Source: Costus lasius (taxonomy: Eukaryota > Streptophyta > Magnoliopsida > Zingiberales > Costaceae). Taken from it: a stretch of 64,000 nucleotides of DNA. The translations under genes and the position numbers were made by a program. The DNA is taken from the NCBI GenBank assembly GCA_027563935.2, contig CM050446.2, positions 26,415,501 to 26,479,500 of the forward strand. Direction: 5' to 3'. Of the stretch, positions 43,446 to 54,137 are shown piece after piece. The notes beneath the pieces were generated by a model. It was not told the origin of the DNA. It did no database searches and was given only the letters and a program-made list of their open reading frames with translations. Positions within the stretch are counted from its first letter, which is position 1, and each line of letters begins with the position of its first letter.

Positions 43446-43998
43446 AAACTCATGTTCGGACATCACCGCCGACATTTCCTCCAACGGCCAGATTCGGCTG
43501 ATCTACCCAATCTTCAACCTTGCTCTCCTCCTCCCCGACGATGACGGTGTTGACCCAGATTCTACGCCGGCGGATGGAGTGGAGAGTGTGCCGACGATGG
43601 TGGTCCGGGGGATCCTCGGGGGGCTCTTGTTCAAAGAACGGGGGGAGAATCCCGGATCCGCTTCATCCTCGTCCAACTTTTCATCAGGGATGGACGAGCT
43701 CGAGGGGATTCCACTGGGAACGTATTGCTTGTGGGCGCTAAGACTGTCGACGCCCCTGTTGCCTTTGCAGTGCAAGAAGAGTAGCTCTACGGGGTCCTCG
43801 CTGCGGTGGCAGCTCCGAGAGCTGGTGGTCGAGCGGAGCCATAGAGACAGGAAGGAGAAATTCATGTTCCTGGCAGTGGAGGAGAAGGGGAAGAAGATCC
43901 CCAGGCATGAATCCAAGGGTGACAGTTCTGCATCACTGCAGAGGCATGAATCTAATTATGACACATTTTTCAAATTTAAATTGAACTCTCTAATTTGA
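43446..43998 (+). pseudogene. DUF1645-like gene fragment lacking a start
   Basis: The plus-strand frame begins just after a stop near 43,441 with no ATG before the conserved-looking start (S-D-I-T-A-D-I-S-S-N-G-Q-I-R). It continues through a Leu-Leu-F-K-E segment, a G-I-P-L-G-T-Y-C-L-W block, a C-K-K-S-S-S-T-G-S-S block and a basic K-E-K-F-M-F-L end. This order matches plant DUF1645 proteins as I remember them, which are short, Ser-rich, stress-linked proteins. The first in-frame ATG (43,579) falls after the conserved N-terminus. The tail beyond about 43,900 looks unrelated. It could be a 5'-truncated copy or an exon of an unseen gene; the overlapping minus frame is a shadow. Confidence 0.5.
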
Positions 43999-44515
43999 TT
44001 ATACAAAAAAAAATAATAATAATAATATAATGTATGATTTGATACCATTACATTTTGTTATCATACCAACTAACAACACTCATCAAAATAAAATCCTATT
44101 TGATCTTAGTGTGTGTGACCCATTAAGTTTTTATGATGTTAGCAATAACATTATAATCCTATTATAAAGTTATAAGTGGTTAGCAATGTCTTACAATATA
44201 TCACTTCTACCTAAATTATAAGAATATTGGATTGGACGAACCTTTATGTGCTAATGTTCTCACGTAATATAATCTTTTTGTCTTTGAAATTTAGATTGAA
44301 TATAAGTTATGAAACATATCATACTTGTATAGTTTAACTATTATATTTTTTTAATTCCTAGGTAAAGTAGTATAACAAATGTAATTGATATATCATATTG
44401 CTTCATATGAGCATGACCATGTGTGCTTAGTCTCACTTGATCAAGGGGAAGGAGTTAGTATCAAATTTTCTTGCATGCTTTATTTTCGAAGCCAATCAAG
44501 TGGAAGGCATCCATA
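43999..44515. other. Intergenic, AT-rich
   Basis: No gene seen. A short AAT run lies at about 44,010-44,030. Confidence 0.5.
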
Positions 44516-45245
44516 AGTCCCACTAGGGCTGTCTATTCGGTTCGAACCCAACTGAACCGAACCGATTAAGGGCAAACCGAAATCGATTTCATTTCGATGA
44601 TAACAACCCGAACCCGAACCGAATTACTCTCAAACCAAAATCGAATCGAACCGATTAACTCGGTTCAGTTCGGTTCAACCCGATTAAAACCGAATAAGCC
44701 TTATTTTATAAATTTATTTTTTTTCTTCGTTGGGGACTTAGGACGAAGGCCAAAGCGAATGACAAAATCGGAATGGAAGATTAAGGTATAGGGGTTACGG
44801 ATTACTAGATTAGGGAAAGGCCCAATCTGAATATGAGTAGGCACATAATAGATCGATATGAACATCATAAGCTGTCCCGTAATAAAACCAGTTATTGCTG
44901 ATACCTCCTTCTCGGTTCCTTCTTCCATAACCCGAGCTCGAAGAAGGAAGAGATAAGAGGGCCCTATGGAGAATGTGGTTAGAAATCCATAATAGAGTCC
45001 GACCAAAACGACCAAATTTATCAGTTAGGGGTTCTTTTCTAATTTTTAAAATGGAGTCAACTCTTATTCGGTTTGAACCGAACCGATTAAGGGCAAACCG
45101 AAACCGAACCAAATTAAGATTAATTTCACCCATAATGAACCGAACCGATTTGGATTACTCAAAAACTGAACCGAACTGACTTATTTGGTTTGGTTCGGTT
45201 CGGTTTATCGGGTTGAACCGATTAACCGACACCCCTAAGTCCCAC
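44516..45245. mobile_element. hAT-like non-autonomous element, 714 bp, with target duplication
   Basis: Ends are TAGGGCTGTC (44,524-44,533) and GACACCCCTA (45,228-45,237), near-perfect inverted repeats of the TAGGGGTGTC type used by hAT elements. An identical 8-bp target duplication AGTCCCAC flanks it (44,516-44,523 and 45,238-45,245), the length used by hAT. Both subterminal parts are dense in CGGTT/AACCG motifs, as expected of hAT transposase binding regions. The middle carries plastid-derived sequence. No transposase. Confidence 0.85.
44845..45015 (-). pseudogene. ycf1: Plastid ycf1 (TIC214) N-terminal fragment inside the hAT-like element
   Basis: On the minus strand about 57 codons read as the near-N-terminal part of the plastid Ycf1 protein, including [14 protein letters not shown] and [14 protein letters not shown]. 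Beyond 44,845 the Ycf1 match stops abruptly, and 44,712-44,844 is of unknown origin, perhaps further plastid DNA. There is no proper start, and the piece is far shorter than ycf1 (over 5 kb in plastids). It is a nuclear plastid-DNA insertion and is not expected to be expressed. Confidence 0.85.
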
Positions 45246-45287
45246 CATCATCAAGGATGAAATGACCTTTGAATCCTAGTTTAAGCT

Positions 45288-45533
45288 ACTTGAGTAGAAA
45301 AAAATTTGGCAGCAGGGTGGGGGTGCTGCGCTGAGTGCGTGTACCTGACACAGGATCGTGAAATTTCACGAAACATTTCGTGAAATTTCACGAAATTAAA
45401 ATTTCACGATAATTTTTTATGTGAAATTTCGTGAAATCTCATGAAATGTTTCGTGAAATTTCACGATCCTGTGTCAGGTACACGCGCTTAGCGCAGCAGG
45501 GTACCCCGCTGCTAAATTTTTTTCACTTGAGTA
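45288..45533. mobile_element. Foldback MITE, 228 bp, 9-bp target duplication (Mutator-type)
   Basis: The element 45,297-45,524 is almost entirely one long inverted repeat. Its ends read GAAAAAAATTTGGCAGC and, reverse-complemented from the right, GAAAAAAATTTAGCAGC. ACTTGAGTA flanks both sides (45,288-45,296 and 45,525-45,533). A 9-bp duplication fits the Mutator superfamily. The centre has repeated GTGAAATTTC / CACGAAA motifs that are themselves near-palindromic, so the strand can fold into a long hairpin. Confidence 0.85.
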
Positions 45534-46740
45534 CGTAGGTAGATGCGTCATAAATGAGGCCATGAAGAAGGAAAAGAGATGTGAGAAGCAAATGAGGGAG
45601 CGTTAAAGAACACATCTCAACCTATTTGAATCTATAAGGATTATTTGCCCAAGCCAAAACAAATTGAGCTTTAGTATGGGCAAATGACTTCATTTATTTT
45701 TTCAAAGTAATTAAACATGTATGTATATTTGTTATATTATATATATAAAAATTATGATTTATCTCCATTAAAAAATATTTAATATACTATCTCTATATAT
45801 CTATTACCTTTGTATATCAAAAAAATTTTTGGGCCAGGATACATGCTGGAAAGTTTGCAATAGAATACCCTAATTTTGTATAATGTTAATATATTATTGT
45901 ATAATGTTATATAAAACTTTTTCATATTATACTAAATCAGATTTCATATAATACTAATTTTTTTTCATATAATATGACAAAGTTTTGTATAACAATATAC
46001 AAAAATATATTAATATTATATGAAATATAGTGTATTAATTTTTTTTATATAATATAAAAAAATTTTATATAATATTATACGAAATTTATATGACAAAATT
46101 TGCAGCAGGATACTCTATTTTTGTATAATATTAATATATTATTGTTTAATATTATATGAAATTTTTTCATATTATATGAAATTAAATTTTGTATAACACT
46201 AATTTTTTTTCATATAATATGACTAAGTTTTGTATAACAATATATAGAAATATATTAATGTTATATGAAATATAGAGTATTAATTTTTTTTATATAATAT
46301 AAAAAAACTTCGTATAATATAATATTATACGATAATAATTAACATTATAAGAAGATAGGATCTTTAAACTTTCGAGCAGTGTCTTTGGGTTCTACATCTA
46401 TCACTATATGCAGCGTCAAAAGCTGTAACTATGAAAAGTAGCCTCCATCAGCTGGTGGGTGATAGTTAGACTTGGCTCAACTCAACTACATGACATTGAC
46501 GGAGCTAAACGTACTCACACACCTTCACATTAACATCAAACTTTTTTTTCGATTTACTAATTAATTTTGTCTTCAAATCACTCGGATTAGCCACATTAAT
46601 TAATTTATTTCATGCTCTTTTCAAAATTATTTTTTTAAACAAAAGAAAGAAACCAGAAATTTGATCTCTACGCCCCCATCCCAACACCCGCATCCTGCGT
46701 CACAACCGTCCAATTCGGTAGCTTCACCGCCCTCCGTCCC
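45534..46740. repeat. AT-rich tandem duplication and intergenic region
   Basis: Between about 45,855 and 46,340 two diverged copies of an extremely AT-rich unit of roughly 245 bp stand in tandem (anchors GAATACCCTAATTTTGTATA at 45,862 and GGATACTCTATTTTTGTATA at 46,107). The rest is plain AT-rich sequence and the upstream region of the xylosidase gene, with a TATA-like TATTTATG near 46,741. Confidence 0.6.
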
Positions 46741-46802
46741 TATTTATGCGCTGCGCGCCTTCTGGCGCCGTAGTGCATACCCACTTCCACAAGCTAGCGC
46801 CG

Positions 46803-49800
46803 ATGGCGATGAGCTCCTCCCGCCTCGTTCCCCTCCTCGCCATTGCCATCGCCGTTGCCGCCCTCTCCCTCGGCGGAGGCGCTGCGGCGGCGCCATTCGC
46901 CTGCGGAAGCGGGAGCCCCGCGGCGGGGCTGCCCTTCTGCCGGCCCGGGCTGCCGATCCAGGCGAGGGCGCGCGACCTGGTCGGGCGGCTGACCGTGGCC
47001 GAGAAGGTGGCGATGCTGGTGAACAAGGCGGCGGCCGTCCCGCGGCTCGGCGTCCCCGGGTACGAGTGGTGGTCGGAGGCGCTCCACGGGGTGGCCCGTT
47101 CCCCCGGCGTCCAGTTCGGCGGCGACTACCCCGGCGCCACCAGCTTCCCCCAGGTCATCTCCTCCGCCTCCAGCTTCAACGCCACTCTCTGGGAGCTCAT
47201 GGGCAAGGTAAAATAGATCCATCCTCGGCATGAGACAACGTCTACAGCAGCTAATTATTCTTCTTTTAAGATCGAGCAACACACTTTCACATTGATGCAT
47301 GTCATGTCTTCCACTTGACTTGAAGCCACAATTATCTTTGTGGAATCAATCTGCCTTCCAAATCAGTTACTTGTGGACAAGGCTAACGAAAGAATGCCAA
47401 CACTGGAGGCAACATAGGATATACTGACGTGGTGCATTCTAATTGGGTGGCCTCGCGCACTCGCTCTGCACTTGCATTCCCTCCTCGAGTGTAAGTGGCT
47501 GCCCACTGCGATGTCCGCCAGTTGATTTAGTGCTGCTCTATACAATAAGGCATGCAGTAAAGTGTCGTTGGAGCATTCATGCTCATTTTTCTAATTTGCA
47601 AAGAATTGGATCCTCAATTTATTATCTAGCTTCATAAATATAGCCATTTCTGGTTTGCATTAATTGACGACAGATGATGGTTCATGGATCATCCTTTCAT
47701 CAATAACATATCCTCGCCAATCATCTAGAAATACTTTTATAATCTGTTTTTTTTTTCAGTACAAGATAAGGCATGTCCACACATGATCAGGTCCGCCAAT
47801 AAAGATCTACTTCTAGTACTGGCTGTGGAGCCATGGGCATGTCCACACTCATAGATTCACGGGAGTAATATTTAGCGGTCAGTTAGAAGACAAGAGTTTA
47901 AAAGCCGTGTGGCTGTCATTCCAAGAAGAGTAGAAGACAACAGCAGGCCTACATAACATGGCATGGCATTGGACGGTAGAGGAATTAAATATATTTCGCC
48001 AGGTGCAGTCAATGGCTCAATGCTTAGGTGCAAAGCAGATGCCGGTTGATTGAGAAAAAAACAAAGATTTGTAAAGAAACATAGTACAATATTTAGGATA
48101 AATGGTAGCACAGGATGGAGATAACAAATCGGTGCAGAAATACTGAGCTAGGAATTCATTAACTAATGCTATTGGTTACCGGCTGCAGGTTGTGTCGGAC
48201 GAGGCCCGGGCGTTGTACAACGGCGGCCGAGCGGGGCTGACGTTTTGGAGCCCCAACGTGAACATCTTTAGGGACCCGCGGTGGGGCCGTGGCCAGGAGA
48301 CCCCCGGCGAGGACCCCACCGTCTCCGCCCGCTACGCCGCGGCCTACGTCCGCGGCCTCCAGCAGCCATACGGCGGGCCCCGTGGCCACTCCCGCCTCAA
48401 GGTCGCCGCCTGCTGCAAACATTACACTGCCTATGACCTCGACAACTGGAAGGGCTTCGACCGCTTTCACTTCAATGCCAAGGTGAGCAAGCAAGACTTG
48501 GAGGACACCTACGATGTGCCGTTCAAGGCGTGCGTGGTGGAAGGGAAAGTCGCGAGCGTGATGTGCTCCTACAACCAAGTCAACGGAGTCCCCAGCTGCG
48601 CGGATCGGAATCTCCTTCGCAACACAGTACGGGGGCAGTGGAGGCTTAATGGCTATATTGTCGCCGATTGCGACTCCGTTGGCGTCTTCTACAACGCACA
48701 GCACTATGGCTCGAGCCCTGAAGATGCAGTCGCATATGCACTCAAAGCTGGTTAGATGCCACATCCCATCGACCTCCATTTGCTCGACCAAATGCACTCT
48801 GTAAACATTTTTCCTTTTTGTGCGCTTCAGGTTTGGATTTGGACTGCGGAACGTTTCTGGGGCAGTACACCGGAAGCGCCCTGCAACAGGGCAAGGTGAG
48901 TGAGGCCGACATCGATGCTGCATTGACCCACACGATAGCCGTGCAGATGAGGCTTGGGATGTTCGACGGCGAGAACCAGCCGTTCCGTAACCTCGGCCTG
49001 CAAGATATTTGCACTGGCGCCCACCAGAGCCTCGCCCTCGAGGCTGCTCGCCAGGCCATGGTGCTGCTTAAGAACCAGGCCGGTGCGTTGCCGCTCTCGC
49101 CATCCAGCCTTCGCACCGTCGCCGTAATCGGCCCCCACGCAGACGCCACCGAAATCATGATTGGAAACTATGCTGGTAACTGTACTAAAACAACCCAACT
49201 AATAACATGTCAACGGTCACCAATAGCTAACTTTTTCCCTGTTTGGTGAGCAGGTATTCCATGCGCGTACACCAGCCCTCTCCAAGGCATCAGCAGGTAC
49301 GTGAAGGCGGTGCACCAGGTGGGCTGCAACGGTGTGGCATGTAGTGGCCAGCAGCCCATCGACGACGCTGTGCAAGCAGCACGCGGGGCTGACGCCGCCA
49401 TCTTAGTGGTCGGCCTCGACCAGTCGATTGAGACGGAAGGAACGGACAGGGTGGGACTCCTCCTCCCCGGCCGTCAGCAGGAGCTGGTGTCTGCGGTGGC
49501 CAGGGCCTGCGGCGGCCCCACTGTGCTGGTACTGATGTCCGGCGGCCCGGTGGACGTGGCATTCGCTGAGGCGGACCCCAACATCGCCGCCATTGTCTGG
49601 GCAGGGTACCCTGGTCAGGCCGGCGGAGCAGCTATAGCGGACGTTATTTTTGGAGCGTACAATCCCGGGGGTAAACTTTCTGTGACGTGGTACCCCCAGG
49701 AATACGTGGAAAAGGTGTCGATGACCAACATGGCCATGCGGGCCGACCCGTCCACAGGCTATCCTGGCCGGTCGTACCGATTCTACAATGGACCGGTGGT

Positions 49801-50266
49801 GTACCCCTTCGGCTACGGCCTCACTTACACAAAATTCACCCACGTCCTCGCCCACGCCCCGGCTCAGCTTTCCGTCCAGCTTGCTGGATTCCGAACCGAA
49901 ACCTTCAACTCAACCACCGTACCTGGTCGGGCGGTCCGCGTCTCACACGCCCAGTGCGACGGTCTCACCGTCCCCGTCCATGTGGACGTCGCCAACACCG
50001 GCGACCGGGATGGTGCCCACACAGTGCTCGTATTCTGGAGGCCGCCAGCCGGGCACGGCGCAGCCAACAAGCAACTCGTGGCGTTCGAGAAAGTGCATGT
50101 GGCGGCCGGGGAGCAGGTGAGAGTCATGATGGGCGTCGACGTGTGCAAGGATCTAAGCCTGGCCGATGCTTACGGTATTCGAAGGATTCCTCTCGGCGAT
50201 CACGGCCTTGAGATTGGTGACTTGATGCACACTATGACGTTACAAGCCGAAGCTTTGAGGCGGTAG
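46803..50266 (+). CDS. BXL: Beta-D-xylosidase, glycoside hydrolase family 3, 774 residues, four exons
   Basis: Exons are 46,803-47,207, 48,189-48,750, 48,831-49,175 and 49,254-50,266, all with GT...AG introns and consistent phases, total 2,325 bp. The start at 46,803 gives a clean secretory signal peptide (hydrophobic Leu/Ala/Ile core to about residue 30); 46,746 is an in-frame earlier ATG but adds a polar stretch. The GH3 N-terminal domain holds the catalytic nucleophile Asp near residue 295 in A-D-C-D-S. The C-terminal domain holds the likely acid/base Glu near residue 496 in E-T-E-G-T-D-R. A fibronectin-III-like domain follows. Plant BXL enzymes act in the cell wall, releasing xylose (some also arabinose) from xylan. 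Which BXL subgroup is not resolved. Exon 1 is extremely GC-rich. Confidence 0.93.
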
Positions 50267-50594
50267 CTGTTAGCTACTGGCTGCAAAACAAGATCAAGTT
50301 TCATAATTAGTGATCAAATTTCAGTTGTACTTGGAAATACTAGTTATGTTTCATTTGTACGAGTGCAGTGATCCCAGCCCTCGAAGGCGGAGGCCATGGA
50401 TCGGATTGAGATTGTTGCGAAATTATTCGTCCAAATTAGAGAACTTAAGCTAAGTGTGATAAGATTTCGAGTAGTAAGTTACTTGATCTCAATAAATGAT
50501 TGAATGTTTACCATGTCTCTGTCCGGAGAATAGTTATTTGATTCTGCATCTTTTCCGATGAACTGGACCAGCATCTTGCCCAATTCCCTGTAAC
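50267..50594. other. Convergent intergenic region between BXL and PPR genes
   Basis: 328 bp that should hold both 3' untranslated regions; nothing else seen. Confidence 0.6.
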
Positions 50595-52094
50595 TCAGCT
50601 CATTTCTACGAGGCTCTGCCCTGGCGCTTTCTGAACGCTCTTCTCCTTCATCAGCCACCTCATGTTCTCGGCCTCCTCCCATCGACCTGCTTCTGCATAA
50701 AGATTTCCCAACAGCACATAATTCCCTGAGTTCGATGGTTCGAGCTCTATAAGCTCCTTGGCGGCTACCTCAGCGATTCTGAGTTCCTTATAGTGCCTGC
50801 AAGCACTAAGCAACGCGCCCAAAATGGCGGCATTAGGTCTCATAGGCATACTCCCGATCAAGTCATAAGCCTCCTCCACTTTGCCGCACCTCCCTAAGAG
50901 GTCAACCATGCAACCGTAGTGCTCGAGCCCCGGCCGGATTCCATGCTTGGCGATCATCGAGCGGAACAATTCCCTGCCCCTATCCACCCAGCCAGCATGG
51001 ATGCAGCAGCAGAGGGCGCCCACGAAGGTACCGGCATTAGGCTTCTCGCCTTTCCTAAGCATTTCGTCGAACAAGTGGAGACCAATTTCGGCGCACCCGC
51101 TGAATGCCATACCTGCGATCATGGCGTTCCAAGACACAACACTCTTCTTCTCCATTTGATCGAATACTGCTCGAGCGCTTGCCAAGTCCCCGCATTTGCA
51201 ATACATGTCGATAATAGAGTTGGCGACGTGCATGGTTTCCTTCAACAGATGTTTTCTTTCGGCATAATGATGTATCAAGTTCCCGAGTTCCAGTTCCCCC
51301 AGTCGAGCGCAAACAGGTAACACTGTGGCCAGTGTAGCGTCGTCTGGATCAAACCCAGAGAAGTCCCACATCTCCCGGAAAAGCTGTAGCGCATCGACGT
51401 CTAGGCCGCAACGAGCCAATCCGGCGATCATTGAGTTCCAAGTGACGACACTGCGCTCATTCATACGCCTGAAGAGGCCAAGCGCGCTCTCTGCGTCGCC
51501 TCTCCTGCAGAAACCATTAATCATTAAGTTCCACGCAATGACTTCTCTTCGAGGCATTTCGTCGAACAGCTGGTTGGCATCGAACATTTGACCGCAGGCA
51601 TTATAAAGTTCGAGGATTCCGACCGTAACCGGGTGATGGGAAGCGAAACCGTAGGAAAAAGTGAGCCCATGGAGGGATCGGGCGACGCCCACATCAGCGA
51701 AGTGGGCGGCCGCCTTGAGGAGGGGCGCGAGGACGAGGCGGTCGGGGGAGAGGTAGCGGGATCGGAGGAGGGAGAAGAGGCTGAAGGCGTCAGGGGCAGA
51801 TGGGGAGGAGAGGGAGAGGGCCTTGATGGCGGCGCCGAAGAGGGAAACGGATGGGGCCGAGCAGTGGCGGAAGAGACGGAGAGCGTAGGAGGGACGGCGG
51901 ATGGCGGCGCAGGTGGAGACGAGCTGGGCGGCAATGAGGTCAGAGCTGTAGAGGTGGTGACGGAGGACGTAGGCGTGGATCTCAGAGATGCGGACACGGG
52001 CGGCGCGATCGTGGAGCAGACTGAGAACGCGCCGCTTCGGCCGCTGCTCAGTTAGTTTGATCGCTCGAAAACAAGCGAAACTGCAGGAGCTCAT
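50595..52094 (-). CDS. Pentatricopeptide repeat protein, PLS class with E domain, about 499 residues
   Basis: This is an intronless minus-strand frame. From an ATG at 52,094 it gives 499 residues with a Ser/Arg-rich organelle-type N-terminus, then tandem PPR motifs of P, L and S kinds (for example W-N-L-M-I-N-G-F, W-N-S-M-I-A-G-L, W-N-A-M-I-A-G-M). An E-type C-terminus ends in the usual K-A-P-G-Q-S-L-V-E segment. There is no DYW domain. Such proteins bind organellar RNA at set sites and help C-to-U editing or processing in mitochondria or plastids. The frame can be extended to an ATG at 52,211, but most of the added 39 residues come from the inverted repeat of the adjoining Mutator-like element, so 52,094 is preferred. 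The gene is convergent with the xylosidase. Confidence 0.9.
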   Translation of the reverse strand: MSSCSFACFRAIKLTEQRPKRRVLSLLHDRAARVRISEIHAYVLRHHLYSSDLIAAQLVSTCAAIRRPSYALRLFRHCSAPSVSLFGAAIKALSLSSPSAPDAFSLFSLLRSRYLSPDRLVLAPLLKAAAHFADVGVARSLHGLTFSYGFASHHPVTVGILELYNACGQMFDANQLFDEMPRREVIAWNLMINGFCRRGDAESALGLFRRMNERSVVTWNSMIAGLARCGLDVDALQLFREMWDFSGFDPDDATLATVLPVCARLGELELGNLIHHYAERKHLLKETMHVANSIIDMYCKCGDLASARAVFDQMEKKSVVSWNAMIAGMAFSGCAEIGLHLFDEMLRKGEKPNAGTFVGALCCCIHAGWVDRGRELFRSMIAKHGIRPGLEHYGCMVDLLGRCGKVEEAYDLIGSMPMRPNAAILGALLSACRHYKELRIAEVAAKELIELEPSNSGNYVLLGNLYAEAGRWEEAENMRWLMKEKSVQKAPGQSLVEMS

Positions 52095-52127
52095 CGATAT
52101 GCAAGGGCGACGGGAATGACCCAACAC

Positions 52128-52282
52128 CGGAAGAAATGGCCTAATCTGGTACCCAGTAGAGTTTTTTGAGCGGGGTACTCGTAGACGTGAATCTCGATGT
52201 AAATTTTCCATTAGCTTATCCTATTATCGATGCTTAGTGTAACTCGGGTTAAAAATATTTATTGTTGTGTTTTCATTTTTCC
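52128..52282 (+). repeat. MULE left terminal inverted repeat
   Basis: Matches the reverse complement of 62,795-62,976 with scattered changes and small gaps. It forms the upstream flank of the PPR gene. Confidence 0.85.
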
Positions 52283-52298
52283 TCAAAAACTAAGTCTA

Positions 52299-52371
52299 TT
52301 AGCGCACCCTATTACCGATGCTAGCATAACCCGGGTTAAAAATATTTACTGTTGCGTTTTCATTTCCCCCC
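52299..52371 (+). repeat. Second partial copy of MULE inverted repeat
   Basis: The inner part of the left inverted repeat (from the TTAGCGCACC segment through GTTTTCATTTCC) recurs here about 85 bp downstream. In places it resembles the right terminal repeat better than the outer left copy does. Confidence 0.75.
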
Positions 52372-52559
52372 AAAAATCACGTGTTAAACTATTTTTGGAC
52401 AAACCCTGTGTAACTTCTGCGATACTCTTTAAGCTTCTCAACTGTTGCATATTATTTGTGTAGTCTCTGGCGAGTTTGTTATACCACCTTCGACTTTCGC
52501 CTCCAGTCACTCGGCTAACTCCCAAGCAATAGGTAACACTTTTTCGTTGATACACAGAC

Positions 52560-54110
52560 ATTTATTGTTGATGCACATAGAGATTATCGTTGATGAACAG
52601 TAAATTTACGTTGATACGCATACATATTTTGCATTGATACACATTTTCTTTGATGCTCATTGTATTGATACACATATGAATTACCTTGATAGTATTGGAA
52701 TTTGATTGATAGAGTATAAATTATCATTTAGGGTTTAGGAATTTGTTGTTGATGCACATAGAGGCTAACGTTGATGAACAGTAAATTTACGTTGATACGC
52801 ATACATATTTTGCATTGATACACATTTTCCTTGATGCTCAATGTATTGATACACATATGAATTACTTTGATAGTAATGGAATTTGATTGATAGAGTATAA
52901 ATTATCATTTAGGATTTAGGAATTTGTTGTTGATACACATAGAGGCTAGCGTTGATTAACAGTAAATTTACGTTGATATGCATACATATTATTCTTCATA
53001 CATAATTTTTTTGTTGATGCTCATTGATACGCATAGAAATTACCTAGATACAATTAAATTTTACTTGATCATTGAGACACATAAATTTTCCTTTGCTACA
53101 CATAGAAATTAGGGTTCATACACTGAGTTTTCTTTGCGTTGATACACTGGATTTTCTTTGCGTTGATACACTGAGTTTACTTTGTATTGATGCACATAAA
53201 TATTATTCACTGATACACAATTTCTTTGTTGATACTAAGTGATACACATAGAAATTATACAATTAAATTTTACTTGATAGAGATTAAAATATCATCCAAA
53301 TACATAAATTTTGGGTTGATACACATAAATATTTTGCATTAATACATATAAATATTATTCACTGATACACAATTTCTTTGTTGATACTAAGTGATACACA
53401 TAAAAATTATCTAGATACAATTAAATTTTACTTGGTAGAGATTAAAATATCATTGAGACACAAAAATTTAAACGTTGATATGCATAGAAATAAGCGTTGA
53501 TACACTGGCTTTACTTTACGTTGATACACATAAATATTTTGTATTGATATACATAAATATTATTCACTGATATACAATTTCTTTGTTGATACTAAGTGAT
53601 ACACATAGAAATTACCTAGATACAATTAAATTTTACTTGATAGAGATTAAAATATTACTAAGACACAGAAATTTTGGGACTTACATCACATAAAAATTAT
53701 CGTTGATACACTGAGTTTACTTAGCGTTGATACACATAAATATTAATCATTGATAACCAATTTTTTTTGCTGATACTCATTGATACACATAGAAATTATC
53801 TAGATACAATTAAATTTTACTTGATAGAGATTAAAGTATCATTGAGAATTAGAAATTTTGGGTTGATACACATAGAAATTAGCATTGATATACTGGCCTT
53901 TCTTTACGTTGATACACATAAATATTATTTATTGATACACAATTTTTTTTATTGATACTCATTGATACACATAGAAAATACCTAGATACAATTAAATTTT
54001 ACTTGATAGAGATTAAATTATTATTCAGGCACAAAAATTTTGAGTCTATACACATAGAAATTATCGTTGATACACTGAGTTGATTTTGTGTTGATATACA
54101 ATTTTTCATC
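52560..54110 (+). repeat. MULE left subterminal repeat array
   Basis: Irregular tandem repeats, anchor to anchor about 150-205 bp, rich in GTTGATACACAT, AGATACAATTAAATTTTACT and GATAGAGATTAAAAT. They are the reverse complement of the right-hand array at 60,690-62,345, so the two arrays extend the terminal inverted repeats. Confidence 0.8.
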
Positions 54111-54137
54111 ATTGACATACAGTTATATAACTATATA

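Noticed and set aside
44701..45015. 104-codon frame as a host membrane protein
   Set aside because: The first part is plastid ycf1 sequence and the end is derived from the rest of the inserted DNA; it sits inside a transposon.
52118..52990. 9-bp target duplication for the large MULE
   Set aside because: Only AACAC matches directly at both ends; the neighbouring bases differ, so a full 9-bp duplication is not claimed.
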